From: an uncultured Dokdonia sp.
Lineage (GTDB): Bacteria; Bacteroidota; Bacteroidia; Flavobacteriales; Flavobacteriaceae
Direction of reading: 5' to 3'
Assembly: GCF_947492815.1 (NCBI RefSeq)
Contig: NZ_CANLOB010000023.1
Span: forward strand, 27,164-91,163
Length of the DNA: 64,000 bases
Within the stretch, counting starts at the first letter, position 1; every line of letters begins with the position of its first letter. Of the stretch, positions 52,751 to 61,668 are shown piece by piece. A program made the translations under genes and the position numbers. The notes under the pieces are model-generated. The model did not search any database. It had not been told where the DNA came from and saw only the letters and a list, made by a program, of their open reading frames with translations.

Positions 52751-53695
52751 TTAATTCAACACCTCTTCTTTAGGAAGGATACGTCCAGATAGTTTTTCTT
52801 TCCAATTTGTCCATTTATATTTTTTAGCAAAAACAAATGTGAGGATAGGAAGTATAATAAATATAGGTACTATTTGTCCAACTGCAGATGGTTCTGAAAC
52901 ATCAAGAAACACAGAATTAGTTTGTAATGCAGTCCAATCTGATGTTACTAGTAACGCAATAAACATATTATTTGCTGCATGAAACCCTAATGCTAATTCC
53001 ATTCCATCATCCATCAATGTGATAATTCCTAAAAAGAGTCCTATACCTACATATACAGATAATACGCTATAACCTAGTTTCTCAATTTCAGGGTTTAAAC
53101 CATGCATCAGTCCAAAAATTAAAGATGTTATAATTAAAGGTGTTAATCTATTTTTAGCAGCCATTCCAATACCTTGCATCAAATAACCTCTAAATAAAAA
53201 CTCTTCAAAACTGGTTTGTAATGGTAATAAAAGGAATGTAATTGCAAGCAATCCTAAAAACGGCATGAGATTAAAATTCCATTGTAAATCTTCTGGCGCC
53301 AGGTAATAACCTACAAAAGTGGTAATTATAGAAAAAGCCCCCCAAATACCGAAGGCAAAAAATACTCTTTTCCAATCTAGTTTAGATCTTGCTGTTAACA
53401 TTTTTACAAAACGTTGTCGATGCAAATACTTTACCACTGGTACAAGAGCTATCAAACCTCCTATAAATGTAAATATCACAAGTACTAAATAAAAATTACT
53501 CTCTCCAGGATATAGATTTATGAACATCTCTTGAGAAGATTCCATAAAATCCTTTAAACCAGAAGATCTCATAAATGCACTTGTAGTTAATGGAATCACT
53601 CCTATAATTTGCCACCCCAAAAAGAATACAATTAAAAATCCGATGATATATCTCCATCCTTCGTGTAGTCCTTTATACGCTTGTTCTATAAACAT
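52751..53695 (-). CDS. CPBP family intramembrane glutamic protease
   Basis: 314 residues with about eight membrane helices. The Abi/CAAX protease motif EEFLFRGYLMQG gives the paired Glu and the Arg, with further motifs FGLMHG and a His-Ala-Ala-Asn-Asn (FHAANN) in later helices. It resembles the Rce1/MroQ group. It overlaps the end of menC by 10 bases and sits in the menaquinone operon, so expression is coupled although no role in menaquinone synthesis is known. Confidence 0.88.
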   Translation of the reverse strand: MFIEQAYKGLHEGWRYIIGFLIVFFLGWQIIGVIPLTTSAFMRSSGLKDFMESSQEMFINLYPGESNFYLVLVIFTFIGGLIALVPVVKYLHRQRFVKMLTARSKLDWKRVFFAFGIWGAFSIITTFVGYYLAPEDLQWNFNLMPFLGLLAITFLLLPLQTSFEEFLFRGYLMQGIGMAAKNRLTPLIITSLIFGLMHGLNPEIEKLGYSVLSVYVGIGLFLGIITLMDDGMELALGFHAANNMFIALLVTSDWTALQTNSVFLDVSEPSAVGQIVPIFIILPILTFVFAKKYKWTNWKEKLSGRILPKEEVLN

Positions 53696-54735
53696 AATGT
53701 GTCTGTATTAAAATCCCAATATAATGTATTATTGTAATGTAATCCTCCTTCTTTTACTTCTAAAGGAGATGGAATATTATTTGTAAATAAACTACCTGTA
53801 CCCAAACCTTGTGGTCCTTTTGCTTGTAACTCATACGTCCATTGCGCAATCGCATTAAGACCAATATTACTTTCTAATGCAGAAGTAATCCACCACCCAA
53901 TATCTAATGCCTCTGCTTGATCTATCCATTCTTCGCTTCCTTGATATCCTCCAATAAAACTAGGCTTTAATATAATGTATTGAGGCCGAATGGTTTGTAA
54001 TAAATTTCGTTTTTTAGTTACATCTACCACGCCAATTAATTCTTCATCAAGTGCAATAGGCGTAGGTGTTTCTTCACAGAGTTGTTTCATCTCTTCCCAT
54101 TGTCCTACTGCGATAGGTTGCTCAATGGAATGAATATCTAATAATGCGAGTTGTTGTAAAACTTCTTTTGCTTTCGCGAAAGCGAACCCACCATTAGCAT
54201 CTACTCGTACTGTGATTTTTGAAGCATCGTAATGCTTTCTAATAAAGCGAAGCAGTTCCATTTCTTTATCAAAAGAAATAGCACCTATTTTCATTTTTAT
54301 ACAATCAAAACCTGCTTCTAACTTTTGCTCTATCTGCTCCTTCATAAACACCTCATCCCCCATCCAAACTAAGCCATTGATATCAATCGAACTTTTATGT
54401 TGTGTGAATTTTGAAGGAAATAATACAAAAGGATCTTGTGCTTTAAGCGAAAGAAAAGCCATTTCAACCCCAAACTGAATACTTGGAAATTCCTTTAATA
54501 CTGACCATAATCGCTCTGGACCTTTTTCAATATTTGCGCATGTCCACTGCAAACGCTCTTCATAATCTGGACGGTCATCTACACTTAATCCTCTTAAAAT
54601 ACCACACTCTCCTATTCCTTGCTTGCTACCTTCTGTGATAACAATATACCAAGTTTCCTTCGTTTTTAATATTCCTCTGGAAGTACCACTAGCACGTTTA
54701 AATGTGAGAATATGTTTATGATAAGTAGCTTTCAA
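53686..54735 (-). CDS. menC: o-Succinylbenzoate synthase
   Basis: 349 residues of the enolase superfamily. The capping domain is followed by the barrel with the KMKIG lysine motif (CIKMKIGAI), metal ligands in VRVDANGGF, SIEQPI and ALDEELIG, and the opposing Lys in YIILKPSFIGG. It dehydrates SHCHC to o-succinylbenzoate. It lies between menA (9-base gap) and the CPBP gene (overlap). A palindrome core at 54170-54183 encodes Phe-Ala-Phe-Ala-Lys-Ala after the Asn-Gly-Gly. Confidence 0.92.
   Translation of the reverse strand: MKATYHKHILTFKRASGTSRGILKTKETWYIVITEGSKQGIGECGILRGLSVDDRPDYEERLQWTCANIEKGPERLWSVLKEFPSIQFGVEMAFLSLKAQDPFVLFPSKFTQHKSSIDINGLVWMGDEVFMKEQIEQKLEAGFDCIKMKIGAISFDKEMELLRFIRKHYDASKITVRVDANGGFAFAKAKEVLQQLALLDIHSIEQPIAVGQWEEMKQLCEETPTPIALDEELIGVVDVTKKRNLLQTIRPQYIILKPSFIGGYQGSEEWIDQAEALDIGWWITSALESNIGLNAIAQWTYELQAKGPQGLGTGSLFTNNIPSPLEVKEGGLHYNNTLYWDFNTDTLCL
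54170..54183. repeat. Dispersed palindrome core inside menC
   Basis: GCTTTCGCGAAAGC, translated on the minus strand as Ala-Phe-Ala-Lys in the menC product. Confidence 0.85.
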
Positions 54736-54744
54736 AAAAAGAGT

Positions 54745-55650
54745 TTAAGTCGTTATAGATAAGATAAAAAATAACAGTGAAAGTAAAAATGTAGAAAGTG
54801 CCACTACCTTAAGTTGCGGATCTAAGGCTGTATGATCTTTTGTCTTTTGAACTTTTATAAAATGACCTAGCAAAGGTAAAAATGCCAGACAACTCATAAA
54901 TAACATAGGTCTTGCACTAGAAAGCATTAAATAAGCTATCCAACTTAAAATACTAAAGCCAAATAATATATTGTGATATCGTAACGCGCCCTTTTTTCCA
55001 AGCATTACGGCTAGTGTATTCTTTCCTACTTTCTGATCTTGCTCTCTATCTCGCATATTATTAAGATGCAATACTGTTGTAGAGAGTAATCCTATCGTTG
55101 CGGCTCCTAAAAAATGATATATGGGTAACGCTTGTGTATATAGAAAATACGATCCCATGACCGCTACAAGTCCAAAAAAAAGAAACACAAAAATATCACC
55201 TAGTCCTTTATATCCATAAGCGCTTTTTCCTACGGTATACTTAATCGCCGCGATAATAGCACTGATGCCTAAAAACATATACACTAATGAAAGTAATAAC
55301 TGATCTGCTCCAAAAGAAATATAAATCAAATAAATAACAACTACAGTAGTAAGCAACGCTGTAATTATAATACCTCTTTTAAGATCTGAGGCTGTTAATA
55401 ACCCGCTTTGCATTGCACGAGCAGGTCCTACTCTATCTTCATTATCTGTCCCTTTTACACCATCTCCATAATCATTTGCATAATTTGATAATACCTGAAA
55501 TCCTAATGTAGCTAATAATGCACATACAAATATCTTCCAATTAAAAGAATCTGTACGTATAGCCATAGCACCTCCTACTAGTATACCTGATATAGATAAT
55601 GGTAACGTGCGTAATCTAGAGGCCTGAATCCAAGCTTTTGCAGATGACAT
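54745..55650 (-). CDS. menA: 1,4-Dihydroxy-2-naphthoate polyprenyltransferase
   Basis: 301 residues, UbiA family with about eight or nine membrane helices. The first Asp-rich motif is NYANDYGDGVKGTDNEDR near residue 58-75 and the second is NNMRDREQDQKVGKNTLAV near 193; both bind the prenyl diphosphate through magnesium. It joins the polyprenyl tail to DHNA in menaquinone synthesis and is first in the operon. TATTTTTG on the minus strand at 55670-55677 is a -7 candidate. Confidence 0.95.
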   Translation of the reverse strand: MSSAKAWIQASRLRTLPLSISGILVGGAMAIRTDSFNWKIFVCALLATLGFQVLSNYANDYGDGVKGTDNEDRVGPARAMQSGLLTASDLKRGIIITALLTTVVVIYLIYISFGADQLLLSLVYMFLGISAIIAAIKYTVGKSAYGYKGLGDIFVFLFFGLVAVMGSYFLYTQALPIYHFLGAATIGLLSTTVLHLNNMRDREQDQKVGKNTLAVMLGKKGALRYHNILFGFSILSWIAYLMLSSARPMLFMSCLAFLPLLGHFIKVQKTKDHTALDPQLKVVALSTFLLSLLFFILSITT

Positions 55651-55669
55651 AAATACATTTTTATGATAT

Positions 55670-55677
55670 CAAAAATA
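55670..55677 (-). promoter_or_regulatory. Candidate -7 element of the men operon
   Basis: TATTTTTG on the minus strand matches TAnnTTTG, 19 bases before the menA start codon. No -33 TTG at a good distance. Confidence 0.4.
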
Positions 55678-55756
55678 CTTATTTTCTTTCGCTTTGCGCG
55701 AAAAGAGATTGCTTTTTAAATGCAATTTAGTAGCTTAGCTTTTCAAATCAATCATC

Positions 55757-57442
55757 ATGAAGAATTACACGCTCTATTCCCTATTTATTATATTGTTTTT
55801 AATATCAGCTTGTAAAGAAGAAAAAAAAGACGACAATACTAATGAAATTGTAGAAGAGGAAGTGGTAACGAAGCCATTTTTATGGGAAGCTTCAAACATG
55901 TATTTTCTGCTTACCGATCGTTTTAATAATGGAGATACTTCCAATGACACACATTTTGATAGAACAGAAAAAACGGCCGTATTAAGAGGATTTGAAGGCG
56001 GTGACTTAAAAGGAATAAAAAATAAAATCCAAGAAGGATATTTTAAAGAATTAGGTGTAAATGCATTATGGTTCACCCCTGTAGTCGAGCAGGTACACGG
56101 AGCTGTAGATGAAGGTACTGGAGTTACATATGGATACCACGGATATTGGGCCAAAGATTGGACGCAATTGGATCCAAATTTTGGAACTATGGATGATTTA
56201 AAAGCACTAGTCGATGCTGCGCATGCTGCTGACATACGTATTGTTATGGATGTAGTATTAAATCATACAGGTCCTGTAACAGAGCAAGATCCTTTTTGGG
56301 GTACTGACTGGGCTAGAGAAGATCCTAATTGCGAATTTTCTACGTATGAAAATACGACAGCTTGTAGTCTTGTAGAGAACTTACCAGATATACTTACCGA
56401 AAGTACTACAGAAGTTGAGCTTCCAAAACTTCTCACTGAAAAATGGAAAACCGAAGGTCGTTATGAGCAAGAAATGAAAGAACTCGACAGCTTCTTTGCT
56501 GAGAATAATTATAAGAAAACACCGCGTAATTATATTATTAAATGGCTTACGGATTATGTACGTGAGTTAGGGATAGATGCATATCGCGTAGATACTGCAA
56601 AACATGTAGACGAAGCTTCTTGGAAAGTCTTAAGAGAACAAGCAGACAAAGCATTTGCCTCGTACAAGAAAGCAAACCCTGACAAAGTACTAGATGACAC
56701 TAAATTCTTTATGTTAGGTGAAGTGTATAATTATTCTGTAGATGGTGGTCGTTCTTTTGATTTTGGAGACGGTACTAAAGTAGATTATTTTGCTAATGGT
56801 TTTGATAACCTCATCAATTTCCAATTTAAATATGACGCAGAAGGTGATTATGAAACGCTTTTTGCTAAATATGATAGTATTAATAGCACATCTCATAAAG
56901 GAGTGAGCATTACTAATTATGCAACTTCTCATGATGATGGTCAGCCATTTGATGCTACAAGAGAAAAAGCAAAAGAAACTGGAACAAAATTATTACTTAC
57001 ACCAGGAATTTCACAAATTTATTATGGAGATGAAAGCGCTAGAAGTCTTGTTATAGAAGGAACACAAGGTGATGCTACCTTGCGAAGTTTTATGAATTGG
57101 GAAGATCAAAAAAGATCTAAAGAGACACAAGAAGTTTTAAAGCATTGGAGGAAATTAGGGCAATTTAGAGCGAATCATCCAGCTATTGGTGCCGGAAAAC
57201 ATACAATGATTAGTAGTACCCCTTATATTTTTAGTCGTCATCTTACACATGGAAAGTATACAGACCATGTAATTGTTGCCCTTAACCTACCATTTGGAAA
57301 AAAAGAATTTAAGGTAGATGAAGCTTTCGCGAAAGCAACATACCTTATAGAAACCTACTCCAAACAAAAAGTAAGAGTCATAGACGGTAAAGTTAGTTTT
57401 AGCTCTCCTTATGATATTGCATTATTAGAGCTTGGTAAATAA
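55757..57442 (+). CDS. Alpha-amylase family lipoprotein (GH13)
   Basis: 561 residues. Lipoprotein signal with Cys19 in LISACKEEK, followed by an acidic linker, so the enzyme is tethered outside the inner membrane, probably at the cell surface. GH13 motifs: VVLNHTGP, nucleophile Asp279 in YRVDTAKH, acid Glu322 in MLGEVYN and Asp393 in TSHDDG. It cleaves alpha-1,4 glucans and could feed maltodextrins to the cytosolic GH31 enzyme at 31.8 kb. It contains a palindrome core at 57323-57336 encoding Glu-Ala-Phe-Ala-Lys-Ala. No SusC/SusD genes are adjacent. Confidence 0.93.
   Translation: MKNYTLYSLFIILFLISACKEEKKDDNTNEIVEEEVVTKPFLWEASNMYFLLTDRFNNGDTSNDTHFDRTEKTAVLRGFEGGDLKGIKNKIQEGYFKELGVNALWFTPVVEQVHGAVDEGTGVTYGYHGYWAKDWTQLDPNFGTMDDLKALVDAAHAADIRIVMDVVLNHTGPVTEQDPFWGTDWAREDPNCEFSTYENTTACSLVENLPDILTESTTEVELPKLLTEKWKTEGRYEQEMKELDSFFAENNYKKTPRNYIIKWLTDYVRELGIDAYRVDTAKHVDEASWKVLREQADKAFASYKKANPDKVLDDTKFFMLGEVYNYSVDGGRSFDFGDGTKVDYFANGFDNLINFQFKYDAEGDYETLFAKYDSINSTSHKGVSITNYATSHDDGQPFDATREKAKETGTKLLLTPGISQIYYGDESARSLVIEGTQGDATLRSFMNWEDQKRSKETQEVLKHWRKLGQFRANHPAIGAGKHTMISSTPYIFSRHLTHGKYTDHVIVALNLPFGKKEFKVDEAFAKATYLIETYSKQKVRVIDGKVSFSSPYDIALLELGK
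57323..57336. repeat. Dispersed palindrome core inside the amylase gene
   Basis: GCTTTCGCGAAAGC, read as Ala-Phe-Ala-Lys-Ala near the C-terminus of the amylase. Confidence 0.85.
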
Positions 57443-57552
57443 TAAGGGAATCATTTTTTATTTTTAACAGTCAAATCAATGACTTATTTGGGGGTTTGAA
57501 AATAGCGCAAAATTTCAAAAACTACTGAATGGTAAATTTGATATATCTTGTT

Positions 57553-58152
57553 TTATAATTTTTCATGTAATTTTTCTATGCTATCACTTATGGTAAACGC
57601 CCAATGACTATCCTTGTAATCTAAAGCTTCATATTCTTCTTGAAGCACTTGAATACCTTCTTTTACAGATCTATTAGATTTCCAAATACCAAAATGATAC
57701 ACAATACCGGAAGTTGTCCAACAACTTTTCAGTTCTTTTAATTCCAACAGATTATTAAATGAATTAAAATTTGAAAACCAATAGATGATGTTTTCACAGA
57801 AAAATTTTACCTCTTCAATAAAATCTTGTTTATCTATTTTTTCTTTTTTTTCTAACCAAGTGTCAACCCCTTCCAAGAAAACATTTCCATATCGTTCGTG
57901 TATTTGACAGTCATCTATACTAATACGTTTGAGACTATCAACTCCTTTAAACTCATTTGTCAATGGAAAATAAAACCCAATATTGAATGTTAATCGAACA
58001 TTTTCTGAGTCATTGAATTGGCTAAATTGCGGATTAACAACTTTTACGAAATCTTCTTCTTTCTTGTTAAAATGATTACCTGAAACTTTAAAACCATTTA
58101 ACTTAAACAATGGCTTAATCGTTTCTTTTAAAATTTCGTTTTTGATCTTCAT
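57553..58152 (-). CDS. DUF4304 protein
   Basis: 199 residues, cytosolic. The start IKPLFKLNGFKVSGNHFNKKEEDFVKVV is the DUF4304 pattern (a helix, then FKKxGxxF and a strand), followed by NVRLTFNIGFYFP and a helical C-terminal half. No activity is established for this family; members are scattered and often occur near toxin-immunity loci. No toxin is seen here. It starts nine bases after the NADPH-FMN reductase gene, so it is likely co-transcribed. Confidence 0.7.
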   Translation of the reverse strand: MKIKNEILKETIKPLFKLNGFKVSGNHFNKKEEDFVKVVNPQFSQFNDSENVRLTFNIGFYFPLTNEFKGVDSLKRISIDDCQIHERYGNVFLEGVDTWLEKKEKIDKQDFIEEVKFFCENIIYWFSNFNSFNNLLELKELKSCWTTSGIVYHFGIWKSNRSVKEGIQVLQEEYEALDYKDSHWAFTISDSIEKLHEKL

Positions 58153-58161
58153 TAGTATAAA

Positions 58162-58704
58162 TTACCCATCTACTTCTTGAAGAAAAGAAGCAATCACTTC
58201 ACTTACTCCTATTGCTAGCGTAGGGTTTGTGATTGTTTTTGAAGTACTATCAAAGTTTTCTTGAAATGATGGAAAACTAAAGCTTTCTACAACAGTACCT
58301 CCCATATGTGGTAATGTTCCTTTTGTATATGCCAATGCATTTTTACCACCTCTAGCACCAGGAGACGTACTTAGTAAAAAAATCTTTTTCCCACTTAAGA
58401 AATTACGATCTACACGGGACAACCAATCAAGAATGTTCTTAAAAAAAGCAGAAACAGTTCCATTATGTTCATTTACAGATAGAATAACACCATCACTTTC
58501 GGATATTTTATTTTTTAAAATGGTTACATCAACAGGAAACCCTTGTTCAGTTTCTATATCAATACTATACATAGGAATTTCATAGTCAGTAAGATGTATA
58601 ACCGAAACCGAAGCACTTGTAATTTGATTTGCTAAATATGCTACTAATTGTCCATTAATAGAATTCTTACTATTACTTCCTGCAAAAGCGATAATTTTTT
58701 TCAT
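58162..58704 (-). CDS. NADPH-dependent FMN reductase family protein
   Basis: 180 residues, flavodoxin-like. The FMN phosphate-binding loop is FAGSNSKNSINGQL near residues 7-20; SVNEHNGTVSAFFKNILDWLSR (split around 78-99) is the second flavin contact and matches the NEY/NGSxPxxLKNxxDW pattern of the family, followed by STSPGARGG. It reduces FMN or quinones with NADPH, in the cytosol. It is the first gene of a two-gene unit with DUF4304. Confidence 0.88.
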   Translation of the reverse strand: MKKIIAFAGSNSKNSINGQLVAYLANQITSASVSVIHLTDYEIPMYSIDIETEQGFPVDVTILKNKISESDGVILSVNEHNGTVSAFFKNILDWLSRVDRNFLSGKKIFLLSTSPGARGGKNALAYTKGTLPHMGGTVVESFSFPSFQENFDSTSKTITNPTLAIGVSEVIASFLQEVDG

Positions 58705-58754
58705 ATTCTCAAAGTTTTAAAAAAGGAATATTAAATATACATCATAAAAACAAA

Positions 58755-58783
58755 ACGAGATAGTCATTTTGACTACCTCGTTA
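58755..58783 (-). terminator. Terminator after the FadL-like gene
   Basis: AACGAGATAGTCA and TGACTACCTCGTT pair with one mismatch; on the minus strand it is followed by TTTGTTTTT. Confidence 0.8.
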
Positions 58784-58807
58784 TTATATTTTGTGTAAAT
58801 ACGATAT

Positions 58808-60325
58808 TTATAAACTAAACGTAAGTGTCGCTACAAAAGCTGTATTGTCTCTTTGAATAGCTGCTTGACTTGTAAGTCCTGTATTAAATAATGCTTGATT
58901 GCGATCTTGTTCTGATCTATCTACTGCAAAATCAAACTTTACATTTCCCCAGTTATATCCAGCTCCAAAAGAATATCCTGTAAGATCACCTACGGTTTCT
59001 CCATCTTCATAAGGGCTTTCTTGAAAACGATATCCTGCTCTTAGACTCCATTCTTTAATACGGTACTCTCCTCCCACTTTAAACGTAGAAACATCTTTCA
59101 ATGTATTTTCTATACGCTGATTTTGTTCTTGAAAGAACGGGTCATTAGTAGGTCTAAATGTAAGGTTTGAAAAGTCTGAGTAAGAATAATCAAAACTAAT
59201 CAGTCCTTTTTTCCCAAAAAGATAAGCAATACTTCCTGCATATTTGCCAGGTACTCTAAGCTCATAGTCTTGAAAAATATTTGTCACTCTAGGGTCTATT
59301 GAGGTGGTAAAATCTCCATCAACATCACTACCTACTGTAGTAATACGTTGAGTTCCTTCTTCTGATATCGTATACCATGTAGGAGAGTCATAGGTAAGTC
59401 CTACACGCACATTTTGATCTACCTTTACGATGGTTCCTAATTGAAAGGAAAAACCATTAGAAATGGTACGCAAACTATTTTGAAAACGCACTTCATTGAT
59501 AAGGCTACCTTCATTATCGTTAAATTCAACTAGTTGTGTAGACTGTGTATAATCTGCAAAATGAGAATTAAGGTTTAAACCAAAAGATAATCTTTCATCA
59601 TATTGTGCTCCGATATTAAAAGAGGCTTTACTGTTATAGCCTTCTGATAGGAATGAATACTGCTGATCAAAAGAATTTCCAGCAATATTAGAGGTGTATG
59701 TTGTATTATTAGGATCTGAAAAATCTACAGGGTCTATAATAAAAGATTGAAAGCCTAAAAATGCTTGTTGTGCGCCAAAACCTTCTTGTTCCCCTAAGAA
59801 CTGATAAAGACTCGTAATACTTTCACCACTTTGTAGTTCTAATAAATCCAATGGTACTCCCTGCGCAAATTCTGAAAAGTAATTAGCAATAGAAATATCA
59901 CCGGTACCAGATGCAAAAAACTGATCATCTAAATTTGCTGAACGATCATAGTTAAATGCTAATGCGATTTTATTCCATTTTGAACTTGGACTTGCTTCTA
60001 TTATAAATACGCCTCCTGCTTGATTAAAAGAAACATCTTCATCTGACGTATTATTTGTTGTTCCAAAATAGTTTACATCGCTATTATAACTATCTACAGC
60101 TAATGTAAATGACGTTGTTCCTCTTGTGAATATCGCACTACTTGCTGGGTTTATTCCAATAGCACTTAGATCTCCTCCTAATGCACCAAATGCGCCTCCT
60201 AATGCTCTAAAACGTGCTGTACCAGTAATATCTGTTGTTCCTAATCGTAAACCGTCTGCTATACTCTGGGCATAACTAGTCAGTGTCACACACATCAGTG
60301 CAACGAGTATATATACTTTTTTCAT
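58808..60325 (-). CDS. OmpP1/FadL-like outer-membrane transporter
   Basis: 505 residues. Signal peptide about 1-19 (ending SYAQ). The start of the mature protein, GTARFRALGGAFGALGGDLSAIGINPASSAIF, is the FadL/TodX N-terminal hatch pattern with the conserved Asn-Pro-Ala. The rest alternates barrel strands and ends in a strand finishing in ATLTFSL. It probably transports hydrophobic molecules across the outer membrane. It lies downstream of the Gly/Trp-rich lipoprotein gene (54 bases), possibly in one transcript. Confidence 0.88.
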   Translation of the reverse strand: MKKVYILVALMCVTLTSYAQSIADGLRLGTTDITGTARFRALGGAFGALGGDLSAIGINPASSAIFTRGTTSFTLAVDSYNSDVNYFGTTNNTSDEDVSFNQAGGVFIIEASPSSKWNKIALAFNYDRSANLDDQFFASGTGDISIANYFSEFAQGVPLDLLELQSGESITSLYQFLGEQEGFGAQQAFLGFQSFIIDPVDFSDPNNTTYTSNIAGNSFDQQYSFLSEGYNSKASFNIGAQYDERLSFGLNLNSHFADYTQSTQLVEFNDNEGSLINEVRFQNSLRTISNGFSFQLGTIVKVDQNVRVGLTYDSPTWYTISEEGTQRITTVGSDVDGDFTTSIDPRVTNIFQDYELRVPGKYAGSIAYLFGKKGLISFDYSYSDFSNLTFRPTNDPFFQEQNQRIENTLKDVSTFKVGGEYRIKEWSLRAGYRFQESPYEDGETVGDLTGYSFGAGYNWGNVKFDFAVDRSEQDRNQALFNTGLTSQAAIQRDNTAFVATLTFSL

Positions 60326-60379
60326 AATAAAATGTCTAGCTAAGGGTATTTCTGAATAAATTTTAAAAGTCGCTACTAA

Positions 60380-61564
60380 TTAACCTCTTCTTCCTCCGCC
60401 ACGAGATCCACCTCTTGAACCTGAAGATCTAGAAGAACTTCCGCCTCTTGAGAAACCACTACTTCTTGAACTTCCTCTTGATGAAGATGGTCTAGAATAC
60501 GAAGGTCTAGATCTTGAAGTACTTGGCCTTGCTGCTGGTCTAGTAGATGGACGACCTGCTGGTCTTGCCGAACCCTGAGGACGTGTTCCTCCTCTTGGGC
60601 GTACATTTCCGCTTGGTCTTGTTGAACCTCCACCTCTAGAAACACTAGGACGTGAATTACCACTAGGTCTTGTTGCTGATGCTGGGCGATTTCCTCCACC
60701 TCTACTGCTAAAACTAGGTCTATTATTAGTTGCGCTTCCTCGAGAAACACCATCTCTGTAACTGTTTCCAGTACCTCTACTAAATGTAGTTCTAGGTCTT
60801 GTTGTTCCTCTATTTCTTGAAAAAGTCGATCTTGATCTACTATTACTACGGCTTGCAAATGCGCTTCTGGTAGCTGCTCTTCTTGCATCTCTTTGCGCTA
60901 CAGCAGATCTTGATGTTCTTCTACCATTATGATAGGCTACTGCATTTCTTCCTCTATTATATCTACTTCCATATGCAAAATTATTATTGAATCCTCCGTA
61001 TCCAAATCCATTTCCAAAGCAATAGTATGGGTTATAAAAATTTCCAAATCCGAAGTATGGATTAAAGAACCCTCCAAATCTAGGTCCCCAGAAACCTCCG
61101 CCCCAGTATGGATTACCGTAGAAGCCTCCGCCCCAATATGCATTACCCCAAAAACCTCCGCCCCAGAAGCCTCCGCCCCAGTATGGAGTATTATTATATA
61201 CATTTACAATGGTTGATTCTGTTTGATCTCCCCATGCTCCTCTATTTGTATTATAGCCATCGCCTTCTACATATTCGGCACCTTCCTCAGAAGAATAAGA
61301 ATCAACATCTGTAAATATTGCATCTTCTTCGATAAGTTCTTCTAATGCTTCTGCTTCTTCTTCAAAATAATTTCTGTAGACCTGATCTGTCGCACTTAAA
61401 TTACCTGTTGGCTCTTCTTGTGTAGCTGTTGTATTGCTACCACTATATATACCGTCGTCGTCATATACAGATTGCGAAGAACTACAAGATATAAGTGTAA
61501 TAGCTGCTAGTCCTGAAAAAAGGAATGTTTTTAGAGTGATTTTAAGAGTAGAAGAAAGTTGCAT
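60380..61564 (-). CDS. Lipoprotein with Gly/Trp and Arg/Ser/Gly low-complexity regions
   Basis: 394 residues. Lipoprotein signal with Cys27 in LISCSSSQ. Residues ~30-115 are acidic. About 130-205 is built from short repeats of Gly, Trp, Phe, Tyr and Asn (WGGGFWG, NPYWGG). About 205-394 is very basic, rich in Arg, Ser, Gly, Thr and Pro with repeated TRPSG and SRGG units, ending in RGGGRRG. The acidic, aromatic and basic blocks could drive self-association or binding to polyanions at the cell surface. I know no function, and the whole is low complexity. Confidence 0.65.
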   Translation of the reverse strand: MQLSSTLKITLKTFLFSGLAAITLISCSSSQSVYDDDGIYSGSNTTATQEEPTGNLSATDQVYRNYFEEEAEALEELIEEDAIFTDVDSYSSEEGAEYVEGDGYNTNRGAWGDQTESTIVNVYNNTPYWGGGFWGGGFWGNAYWGGGFYGNPYWGGGFWGPRFGGFFNPYFGFGNFYNPYYCFGNGFGYGGFNNNFAYGSRYNRGRNAVAYHNGRRTSRSAVAQRDARRAATRSAFASRSNSRSRSTFSRNRGTTRPRTTFSRGTGNSYRDGVSRGSATNNRPSFSSRGGGNRPASATRPSGNSRPSVSRGGGSTRPSGNVRPRGGTRPQGSARPAGRPSTRPAARPSTSRSRPSYSRPSSSRGSSRSSGFSRGGSSSRSSGSRGGSRGGGRRG

Positions 61565-61668
61565 ATCTCTAAAGTGTTTAATTGTTGTTCGTACTAAAAA
61601 TAACTAATTTTGTATTAATTATTTATTTGTCTAATATAGTCACAAATTTTGTGCCAAAATAACCTTTT

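Noticed and set aside
58152..58162. Toxin-immunity interpretation of the DUF4304 gene
   Set aside because: The adjacent gene is a flavin reductase and no toxin domain is seen within several kilobases.
60376..60888. 170-codon ORF in another frame of the Gly/Arg-rich lipoprotein gene
   Set aside because: It is the frame shadow of a repetitive coding sequence; its Gln/Glu/Val-rich product mirrors the AGA/GGT codon runs of the real frame.
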